Source of the DNA: Bacteroidota bacterium
Lineage (GTDB): Bacteria > Bacteroidota > Ignavibacteria > Palsa-1295
DNA: 64,000 bases
Assembly: GCA_018266755.1 (NCBI GenBank)
Contig: JAFDZW010000005.1
Coordinates: 1,563,963-1,627,962, forward strand
Direction of reading: 5' to 3'
Position numbers and translations under genes: made by a program. Below the pieces are notes generated by a model. The model was given only the letters and a program-made list of their open reading frames with translations. It was not told the origin of the DNA and did not search any database. Positions 62,004 through 64,000 of the stretch are shown piece by piece (position 1 is the first letter of the stretch; the number at the start of each line of letters is the position of its first letter).

Positions 62004-62807
62004 ATGCAGCGATTTGAAACAAAGAAATCACTCGGGCAGCACTTTCTCTTTGACGAGAATATCCTCCGTCGTATTGCCGACGCGTGCGATGTGCGCGAGG
62101 GCGAAAGCGTCATCGAGATCGGCCCCGGTACGGGTGCGCTTACTCGGCACTTGCTGCATCATCCGCTATCTCGGCTCATTGCGTTCGAGCTCGACGACCG
62201 CGCCGTCGACGTACTCGAACGCGAGATCGCCGACCCGCGCTTCGAGGTCGTGCATACCGACTTCCTCAAGACCGATCTACAGAACATCGCGCCCGAAGCG
62301 CGCCTCAATGTCGTCGGGAACATCCCGTACTACATCACAAGCCCGATTGTCTTCAAGCTGCTCGAGGAGCGGACGATCATCCGTTCTGCTACATTGCTCG
62401 TGCAGTTAGAAGTTGGCGAGCGCCTCGTGGCCGTGCCGCGCACGAAGCAGTATGGTATTCCATCCGTGATCTCACAATGCTTCGCAGATGTGAAGATGCT
62501 CTTCAAAGTCAAGGCCGGGGCGTTTCGTCCACCGCCGAACGTGGACTCTGCCGTCGTGCGGCTCGACTTCACGAACGACTATTTCGCCCGCTCGAACATT
62601 CCGCCGCCTGCGAACTTCACCGACAAACAGTTCTCACGGATGGTCCGCACGCTCTTTTCAATGCGTCGCAAGACGATCAAGAATAATCTGAAGGCACTCG
62701 GCGATACCGGCGCCGATGCCGCGGCGCTCGAACCCTACTTGCCGAAACGCGCCGAGGAGCTCGATGTCGCCGAGATGGTGAAACTCTACAGTATCCTGTA
62801 TCCGTAG
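62004..62807 (+). CDS. rsmA: 16S rRNA dimethyladenosine transferase RsmA (KsgA)
   Basis: A 267-residue SAM-dependent enzyme that dimethylates A1518/A1519 of 16S rRNA, a late step of 30S assembly. The start MQRFETKKSLGQHFLFDENIL is the family signature (KSLGQHFL). VIEIGPGTGALTRHLL binds SAM, and NVVGNIPYYITSPIV carries the catalytic NIPY motif. FTNDYF and FFSMRRKTIKNNL follow. Its TAG stop lies in the left end of the 73-bp palindrome at 62804. Confidence 0.95.
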   Translation: MQRFETKKSLGQHFLFDENILRRIADACDVREGESVIEIGPGTGALTRHLLHHPLSRLIAFELDDRAVDVLEREIADPRFEVVHTDFLKTDLQNIAPEARLNVVGNIPYYITSPIVFKLLEERTIIRSATLLVQLEVGERLVAVPRTKQYGIPSVISQCFADVKMLFKVKAGAFRPPPNVDSAVVRLDFTNDYFARSNIPPPANFTDKQFSRMVRTLFSMRRKTIKNNLKALGDTGADAAALEPYLPKRAEELDVAEMVKLYSILYP

Positions 62808-62876
62808 GGGCGACCCATACGTCGCCCGTCGTAATAATAAACCACCCGCCTCGGGCGAGGCATGCCTCGCCCCTAC
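62804..62876. repeat. 73-bp palindromic element with 10-bp ends
   Basis: The ends GTAGGGGCGA (62804-62813) and TCGCCCCTAC (62867-62876) are exact inverted repeats. Inside are a GGGCGAC/GTCGCCC hairpin (62808-62827) and a perfect 20-base palindrome (62853-62872). It begins within the rsmA stop codon. Confidence 0.8.
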
Positions 62877-62975
62877 AAGATTTTTTCTGGCCTCGCACAT
62901 CCAATCCGACCGTCCGCCTGTATTCCTTGTATCATTCATCTGAATCTATTCACTTATTCATACGGAGAACTCACA

Positions 62976-63284
62976 ATGAGCAAGATCGCAATGATCATGA
63001 AATGGGACGGGATTTCCCTGGAGCAATATGAGGAAGTTCGGCAGATCGTCAAGTGGGAGCACGACATCCCGGCCGGCGCCATCTTCCACGTAGCCACACA
63101 TGACGGCTCAGCCCTGCGCGTCGTCGATGTGTGGGAAAGCCCCGAGCAATTCAACCGCTTCGTCGAAACGCGCCTGATGCCCGGGGTGATGTCAACCGGC
63201 ATTACCACCCAGCCGCAGGTCGAGATCTACCCGGCCTACGCCATATTCGCTCCGGCGTTCGAAGGCAAACTTCAAACAGCCTGA
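62976..63284 (+). CDS. Antibiotic-biosynthesis-monooxygenase-like small protein
   Basis: A 102-residue protein, start 62976 with CGGAGA nine bases upstream. The fold pattern (KIAMIMKWDGISLEQYEEVRQIV, AGAIFHVATHDGSALRVVDVWESPEQFNRFVETRLMP, ending VEIYPAYAIFA) is a dimeric alpha/beta barrel (ABM/EthD-like). Members range from heme oxygenases to small regulators, so no activity is assigned. A terminator follows after a palindromic repeat. Confidence 0.7.
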   Translation: MSKIAMIMKWDGISLEQYEEVRQIVKWEHDIPAGAIFHVATHDGSALRVVDVWESPEQFNRFVETRLMPGVMSTGITTQPQVEIYPAYAIFAPAFEGKLQTA

Positions 63285-63347
63285 GCTCGGGCTCGCGCTC
63301 AACGATCAAGTGGACGTAGCGGCTCCGTTTGAACACTGTATGACGAC

Positions 63348-63453
63348 GTCATTCTGAGCGAAGCGAAGAATCTCTGCGGCGGAGCCTCACTACGTTTCAT
63401 TAAGGGATTCTTCGCGGAATTTACACTGAGCAAGCGAATGTGCTCAGAATGAC
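63348..63453. repeat. Palindromic repeat, family A copy 6, with a 23-25 base insertion
   Basis: The left arm GTCATTCTGAGCGAAGCGAA is intact. The right arm is split: GGATTCTTCGC (63405-63415) and TGCTCAGAATGAC (63441-63453) are separated by extra bases including ACTGAGCAAGCGAATG. The core is inverted relative to copy 3. Confidence 0.87.
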
Positions 63454-63504
63454 AGTACCATATAGTCAAGAACTGAGTCGCTACCCGAGATGAACGCACC
63501 AAAC

Positions 63505-63552
63505 CGATCCCTCCGGACCCCTGCATCGGGGTTGGAGGGATCGCATATTTTT
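63505..63552 (+). terminator. Rho-independent terminator after the ABM-like gene
   Basis: A 10-bp stem, CGATCCCTCC (63505-63514) with GGAGGGATCG (63534-63543), and an inner ACCCC/GGGGT stem (63517-63532), followed by a T-rich run 63546-63552. Confidence 0.8.
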
Positions 63553-63608
63553 GGGCGTGGCAAAATACAGCCTGGTCCGGTGGTATTTTTGCATAATACA
63601 AAAGATTC

Positions 63609-64000
63609 TTGACCACCCGGGCATCATTCCTTTCCCGCACCTATCGCGAATTCACTTCGGTGGAGTTCGTGACGGCTGCTTTTCTTGTCGTGTTCGATGT
63701 GCTCGCGCTCGTCTTCCATAATTCGGTGGACGTCGGCGCCGTGCTCGTGAGCTCGGTCGTCATCATGCTCATCATGTTCGCGATGAACGCATTGCTTGCC
63801 GGCTACCCGAACAAATGGACGCACGCTGCGCATACGTTCTATGTCGTGCCGATCGCGTTGATGGTCTTCAAGACGGTCGAGAAGCTATCGTTCGCCATCC
63901 ACGGACGCGACTACGACGACGTATTGATCCACATCGACCGCAGCCTCTTCGGCACCGACCCGACCGTCTGGCTCTTTCATCACATCCCCACGCTGCCGGT
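63609..64000 (+). CDS. PAP2-superfamily (inositolphosphotransferase-like) membrane protein, 3' end beyond the window
   Basis: The frame from a TTG at 63609 stays open to the right edge, about 130 residues. It has three hydrophobic helices (FVTAAFLVVFDVLALVF, AVLVSSVVIMLIMFAMN, FYVVPIALMVF) and the block IDRSLFGTDPTVWL (DRxLFGxxPT pattern) of the Aur1/inositolphosphotransferase-type PAP2 N-terminus. The phosphatase motifs lie beyond the edge. The start is uncertain, since the first ATG is internal. Confidence 0.65.
   Translation, partial: MTTRASFLSRTYREFTSVEFVTAAFLVVFDVLALVFHNSVDVGAVLVSSVVIMLIMFAMNALLAGYPNKWTHAAHTFYVVPIALMVFKTVEKLSFAIHGRDYDDVLIHIDRSLFGTDPTVWLFHHIPTLP

Noticed and set aside
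1-64000. CRISPR array, prophage or plasmid replication genes
   Set aside because: No regularly spaced direct repeats, cas genes, integrase, terminase or rep genes were seen; repeats present are isolated palindromes.

Overview
The window (mid-50s % GC by eye) comes from a Gram-negative bacterium of the Bacteroidota/Chlorobiota (FCB) side, most likely a Kapabacteria- or Ignavibacteria-like lineage. The evidence is a type IX secretion module (PorU, PorV, a DUF5683 protein), three large exported proteins with type IX C-terminal sorting domains (two choice-of-anchor D proteins and a GH31 glycosidase), and kdsB for lipopolysaccharide KDO. It reads as chromosome: housekeeping genes dominate and there is no phage, plasmid or CRISPR content. 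I found no rRNA or tRNA gene.

Layout. 1-757: aminotransferase cut by the left edge. 999-4596 (+): a small membrane peptide, then ribD-yicC-DUF1460-gatC with stop/start overlaps. 15096-4710 (-): a long co-oriented run porU, porV, DUF5683, two paralogous exported proteins, a GNAT enzyme, a PIN toxin-antitoxin pair and meaB. 15270-15560 (-): a strong candidate for an undescribed structured RNA with its own promoter and terminator, beside a HIT gene. 15545-23248: a polytopic membrane protein, an unusual beta-hydroxylase/HExxH fusion, secreted adenosine deaminase, GNAT, hutU and an SDR. 23288-29746 (-): two tandem-duplicated type IX cargo proteins, each with a related terminator. 30039-37716 (-): rpsU, a zinc-ribbon protein, nadE, an aminotransferase, coaD, rsmD, a ComEA-like protein and the heat-shock operon hrcA-grpE-dnaJ.

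38005-42746 (+): Fur/PerR regulator, rubrerythrin, Fe-S oxidoreductase and DUF3501, a peroxide-defence neighbourhood interrupted by a GxxExxY cassette with perfect 30-bp terminal inverted repeats; then queD and folE. 42804-45597 (+): M61 peptidase, an HNH protein and a small ferredoxin-like protein. 45631-57231: mostly DNA repair and cofactor genes on the minus strand (UDG, coaBC, class V aminotransferase, kdsB, recQ, alkD-like, VOC, yebC, DUF1905 and a MetH lacking its cobalamin half), with META-lipoprotein and TfoX-C genes on the plus strand. 57509-64000: NTF2-like protein, small lipoprotein, a LuxR-tail fragment, GH31 glycosidase, DUF6263-like protein, rsmA, an ABM-like protein and a PAP2-like gene cut by the right edge.

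Small repeats are a theme. Six copies of an 83-106 bp palindromic element (arms based on GTCATTCTGAGCGAAGCGAA) are spread through the window, four of them in divergent intergenic regions. There is also a GxxExxY-type end repeat in two places and a 73-bp GTAGGGGCGA-bounded palindrome. Joint function is clearest for the secretion module with its cargo, the heat-shock operon, and the peroxide-response set.
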